Shown here piece by piece: positions 11,116-20,939 of a stretch of 64,000 bases of DNA; positions within the stretch are counted from its first letter, which is position 1; every line of letters starts with the position of its first letter. The notes under the pieces were generated by a model. The model saw only the letters and a list, made by a program, of their open reading frames with translations. It was not told the origin of the DNA and ran no database searches. The stretch lies in assembly GCA_949825065.1 (NCBI GenBank), contig OX463848.1, forward strand, positions 27,428,699-27,492,698. The letters are read 5' to 3'. Made by a program: the position numbers and the translations under genes. The DNA is from Odontocerum albicorne. Taxonomy: Eukaryota > Arthropoda > Insecta > Trichoptera > Odontoceridae.

Positions 11116-12294
11116 TTTTATTTGATTCAATTTTTTTGGCGCTGTACGCTCGCAAGATTGAAAACATCTATAAAACACCATCGTGTACGTCTTAAAATTC
11201 GGATGTTCTTTTTTAAATTATGCCAATCTTTTTAAATGAGGTTGAGGCCTGAATATTTTGGTTTCGTACTAACTTAACTTTATAAAAAAAATCGCTTGGG
11301 TACTTTATCGGAAATTCTTGCTTATTTTAATATACGAAATTCTTGAGAGAGGTTTTCTATCTCTTTATATCGGATTTGAACAAAGGGGAAAGAATCTTAT
11401 CTTTTGGAAATATTTTCACTGTTTCATGAACAAAGTAAAAATACAAGTTTATATCTGTAAATAGAAAACCGAAACTTGGGAGCGACAGTAGATCTTCCGA
11501 TAAAGGATCTGATGTTCTTTTACTTTTATAAGTGTTTTTTATTTTTATTTTTGTATAGTTGATTTAGTTTTTTATTGATTAATTAACATATTCATGCATC
11601 TTAGTGAAGGCTTTAAATGCATTTTAAATTCAACAAGGTTTTATTATATTAATGACACCATTGAAAGAGATGTTTATAGTGTGAAATAAACTATTATTGT
11701 AATGAGGCTGAACAAAGAAAAAAATAATTTATAGTCTACTATTCTATTTGTTAAACTTCCTACATTTTATCGAGAAAAGTATTATGCAAACTTAAACAGA
11801 TTTAGAAGTTCTTCTTTTTATCCTTTTAATTTATAAGTATGAGGGGGTGTATATGATGTACAATATATGTTATACATTCGCCCCTCTTGTATAAGTACGG
11901 ACAACACCCCTTAATACGTACTGTTTGGAGAATTGAAGCTGTTCAAACTTCTAATTCCAAATTCTGACGTACCTCTCCACAAATATCTGAAAATACCACA
12001 CGGGGCAAAATAGATTTTTTTTAAGTTTTTATATTATGTTATTGTTGTTTTATCTTTAGATGTTCAGTTGAATGTGAACGCCTTTCATAAAAAGGTTTAA
12101 ATCCTGACGTTAAAAAAGAAATATAATTTGTTAGAAACTATTTTTTATTTTTTATTTAGTTCGTCAGTGTTTAATGTGACTTTTATGGATGCGCTTCCAG
12201 TGTAGCTCCGGTGACCATCGTTTCATAATCCTCAAATGATTTTTTATAGAACATAACTTATTTATGTCAAACCAAATTTACTTTACATGATTGT
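11116..12294. other. AT-rich DNA, weak inverted repeat only
   Basis: No gene was recognised. At about 11841-11886 an imperfect inverted repeat is visible (gagggggtgtata ... tatacattcgcccctc), with a further 'acacccctt' nearby. Confidence 0.4.
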
Positions 12295-12531
12295 GTGGCG
12301 GCAACGCCACAAAAGGATAACAACACAGACCTAGAGCGAACAAGCTATTCAGCCCATCGCGCAACAGTAAACAGGTCCACAGTTTATAATATGCCACTGA
12401 AACATGAAATTCTAAAACCGTGGATGTGGACTGGTAGCGGGGGACTTCGGAGTGGACTGTGGGGAAAATGGAGCTATCGGAAAAGGCTGACAGTCGCTTG
12501 TAGTCGCGAAAAGAAACAGGTCTCGTTTTAA
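12295..12531 (+). other. GC-rich island with a 78-codon open frame, unassigned
   Basis: This 240-bp block stands out from its AT-rich surroundings by base composition. It begins with a palindrome, GTGGCGGCAACGCCAC. An uninterrupted frame of 78 codons exists but starts with GTG, not ATG, and I recognise no domain. It could be a host exon, an exapted transposon piece or chance. No convincing splice sites flank the whole block. Confidence 0.25.
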
Positions 12532-12534
12532 TTG

Positions 12535-14063
12535 TGTAAATATTGTTCCTTCAAAAATATATTTTCTGTTTTGTTAGGGTCCGAATTTTAAATAAGTAAA
12601 CCATTCAATTCAAACCTTAACTCCATTCTCTAAAGAAATCTAAACGGTTGAGTATATTTTATTTTATTTAACAGTCAATTCACAATCAAGGTTTTTTAAT
12701 TTAAATACTCGTATACCACCCGGCTTCTTATCGTATCTAGCCAACAAATTCTACTACTATTTGAATATACACACGTTTCTTATTCTAAACCTTGAAATTT
12801 GTAACCACAAAAGATGCCAAAAAATGTACAACTGAGGATAATTTACGTACAACAATTTCTCCTTTCCAACCAATTTGTTCATGCCCATTAAAATCTTATA
12901 GCGTTTCATCTCGGTCCTCTTTATCGTTATTAAAGTTTTTTTAACATACAAATTTAAGCGTATTTTTTAACATTGAAAAGTATGTTGAGTGATTATATTT
13001 TAATGGTGCATTTTTATAATACGAATCATTTAAACGATTTCACGTTTCAAGTGTTATTTTTACCATCCAAAATAATAATAGTGTAAAAGTTTTTAGAAGT
13101 AGTTGCCGTGTTGAGTTTATTGAAATGACGGCGGATATTTCGAAAGATATTTATTATGTATTTGTTAATTCTCCGAAATTATAACATTATAGCACATTTT
13201 TTTCAACTTTGAGCCGTTTTTATTTATTATATTCAAATATAATTCAAACGTGAACGTAACTGTAAATTATGAATAGCGTGGTTGGAAGGATCTAAAATGA
13301 TTTATTTGACCTTGTTTAAAAGCCTTTTGTTATTTGACAACATGTTGGCGGTGTTTCTGAACTATTTACGAAATGCACATTTGGTTTTTCGTGAAAATCC
13401 ATAAACTTTGGATTTTATCAAAAAGAAAGTATGAAGATAGTGAAAGTAATCGTTTTTGTTTTTTCCTTTTGTATCTCACAATTGGGTACGGTGAACATGA
13501 ACATAATCTTCGGTAGATATGGCTATCATACATTGTAATTCTATAGATTTTCTACAAATTATCAATGACCGGTACCTGTTTTGTGATCATACGTTTAATA
13601 CTTTTTTGATTTTCTTGACAATCATTTAAGTGGACAAGTAAAATTATATTCGTTATCCAAAATTATACGAAGTCAAGCAGACCAACCAAAAGGAAACAAT
13701 CAAAATATTCTAGCGTGTTTTATAGCTAAAGAGGGCAATCAATAATAAACCACTACTAAAGAAAATAAAATTCTTGGTGATCGATCAAAACGAACAAAAT
13801 ACTAAAGTGGATAAGGTCCAAAACTGTAATATGATCAATATTTAAAAAAACACAAGTTAGTGTCGTTTCATAAGACTGTGTGTTTTATGAAACAAAATAA
13901 TCAATCTCCGCGTTCCCTAAGATAAAAGTATTCATAATTTTTGCTTCTATTAGTTCTTAGCGTTAAGTATTTGTTTCGAGATATATTGTTATAAAAAAAT
14001 AACAAATATGACTGAATTTATAGATATCCGCAAAACCTGGAAAACTAAACAGAAAATGTCTTC
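12535..14063. other. AT-rich DNA, nothing recognised
   Basis: Only short chance frames are present. No repeats or motifs could be supported. Confidence 0.5.
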
Positions 14064-14169
14064 GTGCTACACTAAGGGAGTAGTTCTGCTAAGGTCTCGG
14101 AACAGCGACCTTGTAAGTGCTACACTAAGGGAGTAGTTCTGCTAAGGTCTCGGAACAGCGACCTTGTGA
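14064..14169. repeat. Tandem duplication of a 53-bp GC-richer unit
   Basis: Two nearly identical 53-bp units run 'gtgctacactaagggagtag' through 'ctcggaacagcgaccttgt', differing at about one base. The phrase 'agttctgctaa.g.tctcg.aac' occurs again in diverged form near 44733, so the unit may belong to a dispersed repeat. Confidence 0.9.
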
Positions 14170-14390
14170 GTGCAAACTCTCATCAAGAGCGAAACATAAC
14201 ATGTAACATAATATAATCAACATTGTTATTTTTAATGAAAAGTTTTTTTATGTTAGTATTTTTATTATACTTATTCTTAAATCGAGAATTAGTATAATGA
14301 AAACAATTAACATCGGGATGCTAAAATATTGGCTTAGCACTTGATTAAATTATTACTTTTGCATGGAATGACTGGGTTGGTGTACGTAAG

Positions 14391-15310
14391 TCGTCCAGAG
14401 AGTAAAGAACGTTTTGGTATAACTTATAAAACCGAAAGATATCAACATAAAACTTGATTTATAAAGTCACAGTACCTTACTCTATTTTTCAAAATAGTCG
14501 TCATAGCTGTCAAGGCACTTATTGTAACGTGGAACCAATTTTTCAATTCCGATGTTATACTCTTCTACCGTCAAAGATTTAAGCCAAGATGTCACTTCTT
14601 GTTTGAGGTCTTCATCGTTTGCGAACTGTTTTCCACCAAAAAAATCCTTTAGTTTCGGGAATAAGTAAAAATCGCTCGGTGCCAAGTCAGGGCTGTAAGG
14701 AGGATGTCCAAAAATTTCCCACGTTAGACATTGAAGTTGTCGTTGTGTTCGTGCTGATGCATGAAGCCGCGCATTGTCATGAATGAAAACCACCTTTCCC
14801 GACAACATTCCACGTCTTTTGTTTTGGATGGCGCATCTAAGTCGTTGACGAGTTTAACAATAGGCCTCTGAGTTTATTGTGTGTCCTCTTGGCATAAACT
14901 CTACGTGGATCAAACCCTGTTGCCATCACTTTTCTGGTGTTGAGATTCGGTTTTTCTTTTCCTAGCACACATTTTTTCGTAGCCAAGGTGCTGTCACTGT
15001 TTCATGTAAGAGCGATCGTGAAATTTGTGGGAAAGATTTATGTACTGTGCTTAAAGTTGCCTATAAATTTCGATAGGCCGAACATTTTGTGCATTCAGAA
15101 AACGAATGACACTACGCACTTCACATTTGGCGGGATTTTCGATGGGCGCAGCCATTTTGAAAGGTTACAGAACAAAGACGCATGACCGTTCAGCAACAAA
15201 ACTCGGCTCGCACTGAAGCGAGGAAAGTAGCTAACTGGCGCGCATACGATCGCGGTGGTGGGGGATCGGCGCAGGGCGTGGTACGCAATCGTTCTTTACT
15301 TTCTGGACGC
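14391..15310 (-). mobile_element. Mariner element (copy 2), internally deleted, about 920 bp
   Basis: The ends are inverted copies of CGTCCAGARAGTAAAGAACG (left 14392-14411, right 15290-15309) with one mismatch. Unambiguous TA flanks are not visible, so the exact ends are uncertain by 1-2 bases. The interior is shorter than a full mariner, consistent with deletion of part of the transposase gene. Confidence 0.8.
14482..15155 (-). pseudogene. Mariner transposase (DD34D), deleted and broken
   Basis: The N-terminus reads MAAPIENPAKCEVRSVIRFL from 15155, then meets a stop after 'IYRQL'. The second helix-turn-helix and the first catalytic aspartate region are missing. The frame resumes as 'GLIHVEFMPRGHTINSEAYC', has an in-frame TAA near 14860, and continues from 14808 with 'KVVFIHDNARLHASARTQ' and 'HPPYSPDLAPSDFYLFPKL' to a C-terminus ending in EK at 14482. 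The second and third catalytic aspartates are present, 34 residues apart. It belongs to a different mariner lineage from copy 1 and cannot make an active enzyme. Confidence 0.85.
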
Positions 15311-15341
15311 GCCTAGTATTTATTAGGCAGGGTTTATTCAT

Positions 15342-15428
15342 AATAATTGAAGCTATCACCCGTAGAAGGGTCTATCGTCATATGAAGGGTATATGACATA
15401 GACCCTTCTACGGGCGATAACAATTATT
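15342..15428. other. 87-nt hairpin, pre-miRNA-sized
   Basis: Left and right halves pair almost completely: outer stem AATAATTG/CAATTATT, a small internal loop, a perfect 17-bp core (CCCGTAGAAGGGTCTAT with its complement), a one-base bulge, then GTCATAT/ATATGAC around a 7-nt loop. The stem is far more GC-rich than its surroundings. It lies 30 bp outside mariner copy 2 and is not part of its TIR. It could be a small-RNA precursor, a foldback MITE remnant or a chance inverted duplication. Confidence 0.75.
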
Positions 15429-15429
15429 G

Positions 15430-16140
15430 TTTTAGCTTTAAGGTTAGTGACAAAACGAGATGTAAAAAAATATCTGAGTATAATTTTCAAGATTTTAGCT
15501 TTAGTGAGACGTTTGCTTTAACTGTTTAATTTAAAACTATAGTTAGGTGTGTACTATCGTAACATACTCGCACAATGTACTGAAACTCGAATGAAAGATT
15601 TGCTGGCAAGATTAAGACATGGTTGAGAGACGTTGAAAGGAATTGAATTGGTAATGTGTTGGGATAATTAATGACTGTATTAAAATCAAGGTGTTCGCTG
15701 AATTGCTTGTATTTAATTCTTTTGGTGATGTTTCGGAATATAAAGTGATATTTTTTTTTCGCTTAAGCCGTAATTATAGGTATGCATATGTAAACAATTA
15801 CGTTGAAAAGAAAATAAGAGAAGCATCTTATGAGAAAAATCATACGCTATGCCGCTGCAATATGGTTGTAATTAATAATGCAGTGGTCAGAATATTGCAT
15901 GTTCAGGTGATGAATATGATGTTTTTATTAAAAAAAATACAGGTATTTTTTCATTATTTTTGTGTTTTTTATTTTTTATATCATAATTAATTCTATTGTT
16001 CTTACCTCAGAAAAACCAACATAAAAATATTGTTTATTTTCGTTATTTTACAGAAATAAATTTATTGTTAAATAATTATAGTTAAATAGTAGTTTATGGA
16101 TATCAAATAGTACATGGGCATACACGTATATATTCTGAAA
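15430..16140. other. AT-rich DNA, nothing recognised
   Basis: The 99-codon frame at 15691-15990 starts with GTG, is rich in Phe, Tyr, Asn and Lys, and has no recognisable domain. I regard it as chance. Confidence 0.45.
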
Positions 16141-16360
16141 TTATTTATTGTATTGTATTACACTTTCGTTGTATACATTACAACCTAGGGAGTTTATTGT
16201 CATGTGATAATATCTTCCAACCAATTGAAAGATGTTAAAAAGGCCTTAAGTGAAAACCAGAATGCAATCCTCTTTAAAAAAAATGTAGACTCCAACGGGA
16301 ATCGAACCCGCAACCTCCGGGCTGGTAGACGAGCGTCTTACCAACTAGGTCATGAAGGAC
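16141..16360 (-). mobile_element. SINE-A reference copy, antisense, full length
   Basis: This is the clearest copy of a tRNA-derived SINE. In sense (minus strand) it has a tRNA-like head of about 75 bp with intact A and B boxes, an A-rich or T-rich spacer, and a body with 'ttaaggcctttttaacatc' and 'ggttggaagatattatcac'. The tail reads 'caataaactccctaggttg', then 'caacgaaagtgtaatacaat', and ends in AATAAA-like repeats. Its layout defines the copies at 3341, 38811, 42733, 48714, 53192 and 55114. Confidence 0.85.
16298..16352 (-). promoter_or_regulatory. Internal RNA polymerase III promoter (A and B boxes) of the SINE
   Basis: On the minus strand TGACCTAGTTGG (16352-16341) fits the A-box and GGTTCGATTCC (16308-16298) is a perfect match to the B-box consensus GGTTCGANNCC. 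The spacing of about 33 bp is that of a tRNA gene. Confidence 0.8.
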
Positions 16361-16606
16361 GTCGTTAATATACATGTTTTAAGGAAAAAAATATTCACTA
16401 GAGAAGGTATAAATAGGTCCAAGATCATCTCATAACATCCTATTATTATTATTATTATTGAAAATTCTCTTTGCAGATAAATAGTTAACTGTAGAATTAT
16501 GATTGTTATTAGATTATAGACATACATTTAAATGAGTTTTGGTGTTATTTTAACATAAAAGGGTAGAAATATATTTTTTTAATCTAATATTCTTTTTTAT
16601 TTTCAG

Positions 16607-16728
16607 TCCTAGCGAAAATTCGCCCTATCAACGGAGTACCTGCCGCTTTCGTTTGCCGTCATTTCGCCTGTTCGTTGCCTGTCACAAGCCCCGATCAGTT
16701 GAAATTACTTCTGGATGAAGCTTTCTAA
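16607..16728 (+). CDS. SPATA20: Terminal exon of a SPATA20-like (DUF255/YyaL family) gene
   Basis: A polypyrimidine tract and AG (16605-16606) precede 39 codons and a TAA at 16726-16728; the exon opens with two bases of a split codon. The peptide includes 'AFVCRHFACSLPVTSPDQL' and ends LLLDEAF. This matches the C-terminus of SPATA20, whose human form ends '...TAYVCENQACSVPVTDPCELRKLL'; the spaced cysteines and the 'LPVT.P..L' motif are the key agreements. The family combines an N-terminal thioredoxin-like domain with a six-hairpin glycosidase-like domain; its enzymatic role is not settled. Upstream exons are not visible, so the preceding intron may be long or lie partly outside the window. 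Codon composition is clearly coding-like against AT-rich flanks. Confidence 0.72.
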
Positions 16729-17248
16729 CTATTTTATTAAAATTTAGAAAGAATTAGGAATTGTCTAAGAGCGCCCTTTTCCAAAGGATTAACAAACTGT
16801 TTCATTAATGAATATGTTAATGCAGCGTAGATGAAATGTATTTTTATAGTCTATTTATATGTGCATGTTTTAGATAAATATTTAAAAATGAATGTTATGT
16901 AAATTTTATTGCGTACTATAATCAATTAATTTTAATATTATTTTGTTGATTTAACTCATTACTTAATTTTATTAATTTTTATATGGTTTTTCACGATGTT
17001 TTATGTATAGCAAAAATATAATATTTTTAATTTCAGTAAACTGATTTTTTTTCTGAATTTACTCATTTTTAAATGCTTTTACATTGTTCTGAATATGAAT
17101 ACTATTTTCTCGAATATTTTATTTTAATTGCTTTTTCTTTCTTTTAATGTAACCGCCATTTTCGAAATATATTGAAAAATCTGTTTTATACGTATTCTTG
17201 TGACGTTTATGTTTAATGATTTATTTTAAGAATCTTGTTTAAAATAAA
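16729..17248 (+). terminator. Probable 3' UTR with poly(A) signal
   Basis: The first AATAAA after the stop codon is at 17243-17248, giving a UTR of about 520 nt. The segment is AT-rich and has no open frame. Cleavage would be expected 10-30 nt further on. Confidence 0.5.
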
Positions 17249-19631
17249 GCTCAAAAGTTAATTTTCAATTTTCTTTGAATACGTAATTTAATGTGTAACT
17301 CTTTTATTTAATGTTTCCTTTTTCTTATATTTCATAAAGTGTTTAATCAAAACTGCCATTAATTGGAAAAGGATATATAAATTAAAGGCTTAACTAAGTA
17401 AGCTAAGTGTTGTATTTTTTCATTTCATGAATCATTTTTTTTTTAAAACTGTAACTGTGATTATGAGACTAAAAGACAATTTTTTTCAGTATTTGGAATA
17501 TAAGCCTTTTAGAAACCTTTTCAATTTTGAAATTTCTTAAAGGTGATAAAAAAATGTAATTTGAAGATTTAAATATATTATGAAAAATACAGCTTAATTG
17601 GTTTGTGTAAAAAATGTCTCGAGTTTTGTTAATTTATAATTTGGCGTACAATCAACCTTTATTTATAACTTATTTACATGTATGTAAAACTCGTTCATTT
17701 TGAATTAAATTAAATAACTTAGCATATTGTTGGACTGTTTGTTTTTCAAAAATATTAACCCTCCCATTATGTCTAGATTTTCAAAGAACTTCTTTTATCG
17801 CTTTATTTTTCCAACTTATTTTTGTTATGAAATAAAAATAAATCTATTGGAATAATACAAAAAAAAATAAGCTGAATTCTCGAATATTTAAACAATAACC
17901 TTACTTGGCTCAATTCTAAGACAAAATATTTCTCAGAAAGATTTATTTACTTGTGATATCTTCATTTAATTATACAGACAATCCTTTTAAGTAATTCTAA
18001 ATGTTGTTTCAGGATGGCTGAGAGTTCATTGATTAGAATCTCAAGTTATGGTAACTCTCAGTTAGTCAATTTTACCAGTTTTCGTTTTTTGTATGGTCGA
18101 TTCCTTCTTTAAAATGTTAATTAACTGATTGCTTGTAAATACGTTAAGCAAACCAATAAAATAATCTTACATATTAACATTTCTTTATTTTGAACTGTTT
18201 ATGTTGAAAACAATTTAATAGATATTTATGATATATATTATATTGAGAAATTTTAGTTTATGATTATTTTTTGAAAAATATATCATTTCACGATTTTTAA
18301 ACGTTTGAGGCTTTCCTTAATGTTTTAAATTTTTTTTTAAATAAACGAAAATTAACTATTTAAATTAGAAATTCGTCGAACGAAAAAATATATTGTTTAA
18401 ATACTCGTATAAATATTAATGTTTCAAGATCTTTGAAATCGGGGGTACTTTCCGTTGTTATTAATTATAATTATTGAATTTGTGTGTATCATATAGCGAA
18501 AAATGTTAACTTTGCATTTAATTGAATTTCTATTAAATTTAATTGATTTTTGATACAGGCCGACGTCCAGATTGTGATCTGACTTGGTATTGCTATAGTA
18601 ATACTTGAAAATAATTGGAAAAATCAATATATTTTTTTAAAACATTTATCTTGTAGCATATTTTTATTAACATTTCCAAAAATAATATCAAGCAAATGAC
18701 CGTTTCGCAGAACTTGATTACTTTTATGGAGTTTTCAACATTTCAGCCGGTAGCTTACGACATCTTGGCGAAGCTTGTTAACGTATACTTGACTTTTCGT
18801 ATAACACCACAAAAAAGTCAAGGCCTGTTAAACAATGAATACTCGTAACATGATTCAAAGTAACTTCCTTGTAATAGTAAAAAAATAACAATCAATAGAT
18901 TTATCTTTCAATTGATTGAAATTGTTAACAAATATTCATAGTGTCTTTATAGGTAGCTTTTACGGTCGACTCGACAGTTTTTTTTTTCTTAATACTAAAA
19001 ATATTTTATTTCTCTTCAATTAATTTAAAGTTAAGGGCGAAATTGGTGAATCGGAAATCAAGGGCGTATGTTGTGGGTTATATGTATCAAAATATAAATT
19101 TTCTAGCATTAACAATATATATTTTTTCAATATTTTGGGTGTTTGATTAACCACGTTCTTTACTTATTGATTTTAAAAGGTTTTCGTGGTAACAAATGTT
19201 TACTTTTCAGATTTCAATATGTTTGAGTTTGTGTCAAAATTTGATTCGGACATTTGTCATATTTTTAGGATAATAATTTGAGTGTTTACTATATAAATGA
19301 AACGAAGTGTATTGATTTGAATTTTATCTGTCAATTTCATAACTCATCTTCTTTCCATATGATCTTATTGCTCTAAAGTAAGTTATCTGTTATATGCTTA
19401 TTGGTATATGGTAACATAATTATATTTAGGGCTGGTTTGTTCACATTTCTTTATATTACCTTTAAAATTAAAATAATTTATTTTATGAATTAAGAATAAA
19501 TAAAAGAAGTATTATACAAACAAAACTATATTTAAATTTCAAGTTCAATTATATTAAAATGAATTATAAATATTACACAAACTTCAATTTCATAATGCTG
19601 AGAGTTATATCAATTTATTTTTGTGAATTTT
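17249..19631. other. AT-rich DNA, nothing recognised
   Basis: This is a long low-GC stretch with only short chance frames. Two TACTCGTA motifs lie near 18402 and 18840. No repeats or exons could be supported. Confidence 0.5.
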
Positions 19632-20236
19632 TTTTATCATGAACTCAACGTCAACACCTGTTTAACAAGATAACCATTTAAAGTTTAAATAAATAGAATG
19701 TTATCATGAACTCAACGTCAACACCTGTTTAACAAGATAACCTTTTAAAGTTTAAATAAATAGAATGTTATCATGAACTCAACGTCAACACCTGTTTAAC
19801 AAGATAACCATTTAAAGTTTAAATAAATAGAATGTTATCATGAACTCAACGTCAACACCTGTTTAACAAGATAACCTTTTAAAGTTTAAATAAATAGAAT
19901 GTTATCATGAACTCAACGTCAACACCTGTTTAACAAGATAACCATTCAAAGTTTAAATAAATAGAATGTTATCATGAACTCAACGTCAACACCTGTTTAA
20001 CAAGATAACCTTTTAAAGTTTAAATAAATAGAATGTTATCATGAACTCAACGTCAACACCTGTTTAACAAGATAACCTTTTAAAGTTTAAATAAATAGAA
20101 TGTTATCATGAACTCAACGTCAACACCTGTTTAACAAGATGACCTTTTAAGTTTAAATAAATAGAATTTTATCATGAACTCAACGTCAACACCTGTTTAA
20201 CAAGATAACCTTTTAAAGTTTAAATAAATATAATTT
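19632..20236. repeat. Nine-copy 67-bp minisatellite with dimeric substructure
   Basis: Nine head-to-tail units contain 'atcatgaactcaacgtcaac', 'acctgtttaacaagataacc' and 'aagtttaaataaatagaatg'. Period 67 holds throughout except for a 1-bp loss in unit 8. Units 1, 3 and 5 carry 'accatt(t/c)aaag', while units 2, 4, 6, 7, 8 and 9 carry 'accttttaa(a)g', so the first six alternate as A-B dimers. Each unit has inverted arms GTTATC...GATAAC. Confidence 0.95.
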
Positions 20237-20433
20237 TAGTGTTAGTTATCTTTAACTCTATTTGTGTATAATTTGTATCCAGCTTTCATTTTATTAATAA
20301 ATTATTACAAACTTTGTGTGAATAGTATTTCTCAGTTTGTCATTAAAAATGGCGAAATGCTTTTATTTTCAAGGATGTTTTTATTTTTTATTCATTATTA
20401 GAAAAAATATAATACTCTGAATATGTAATGTAT

Positions 20434-20439
20434 TTTATT
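20434..20439 (-). terminator. Candidate poly(A) signal
   Basis: AATAAA on the minus strand lies about 190 nt downstream of the stop of the frame at 20630-20902. Confidence 0.3.
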
Positions 20440-20629
20440 TATCAAACCTCGAAGAAATTAACAAATCAATTATTATGATGTCAGCACGCAAAAGCACCAT
20501 TTTCCATTCCATCAGGATCATCTTCATTGCACTACGTTGAGTTTCTTGCAACTATATACTTAACTTAAACTAAACACCACCTTCTTTCCAATAGAAGCTT
20601 TGAGATTCCATAAAATGCCTCCACCCATG

Positions 20630-20902
20630 TCAGTACACAGCCTGATACTCCACGTTCTCCTTCTTTATGCCAAGTGTCAGAGTCCGTGTAGAGTACGAGT
20701 ATAAAGTCGATACCACCGTGGCCGACGAAGTTCCTGGAATGGTTATGGTTTTTATTGTATAATCTGTAGTTATATGGTAAGTACGTTTGGGGATTAGAAT
20801 TCCTAAAGGTCGATCCATATTGCTTGGTAGATACCATACTCGTATTCTCTTTTCGTCGCAATCCTTTGTTGATTGACAACTTTTATTTAATGTACCGGGC
20901 AA
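20630..20902 (-). CDS. Candidate terminal exon, product unknown
   Basis: An open frame of about 90 codons ends with the stop near 20630. It remains open some 36 bp further upstream (to about 20938), but without an ATG at its start. The composition looks protein-like: 'CQSTKDCDEKRIRVWYLPSN', then 'IKTITIPGTSSATVVSTLYS' and a C-terminus 'KKENVEYQAVY'. The overlapping frame at 20565-20879 is also open, which weakens the case. I recognise no domain; a small secreted insect protein is conceivable. No convincing splice acceptor was found directly upstream. An AATAAA follows at a suitable distance. Confidence 0.3.
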   Translation of the reverse strand: MPGTLNKSCQSTKDCDEKRIRVWYLPSNMDRPLGILIPKRTYHITTDYTIKTITIPGTSSATVVSTLYSYSTRTLTLGIKKENVEYQAVY

Positions 20903-20939
20903 GTATTTACGCCATCGTGAATTAAGATTATTTTAGGTG

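Noticed and set aside
15691..15990. 99-codon plus-strand frame
   Set aside because: It starts with GTG, is low complexity, lacks flanking splice or promoter evidence and has no domain.
16285..16360. tRNA gene on the minus strand
   Set aside because: A and B boxes are present, but the head lacks a paired acceptor stem and is joined to a SINE body repeated many times in the window.
19632..20236. CRISPR-like array
   Set aside because: Units are contiguous 67-bp tandem copies with no unique spacers, so this is a minisatellite.
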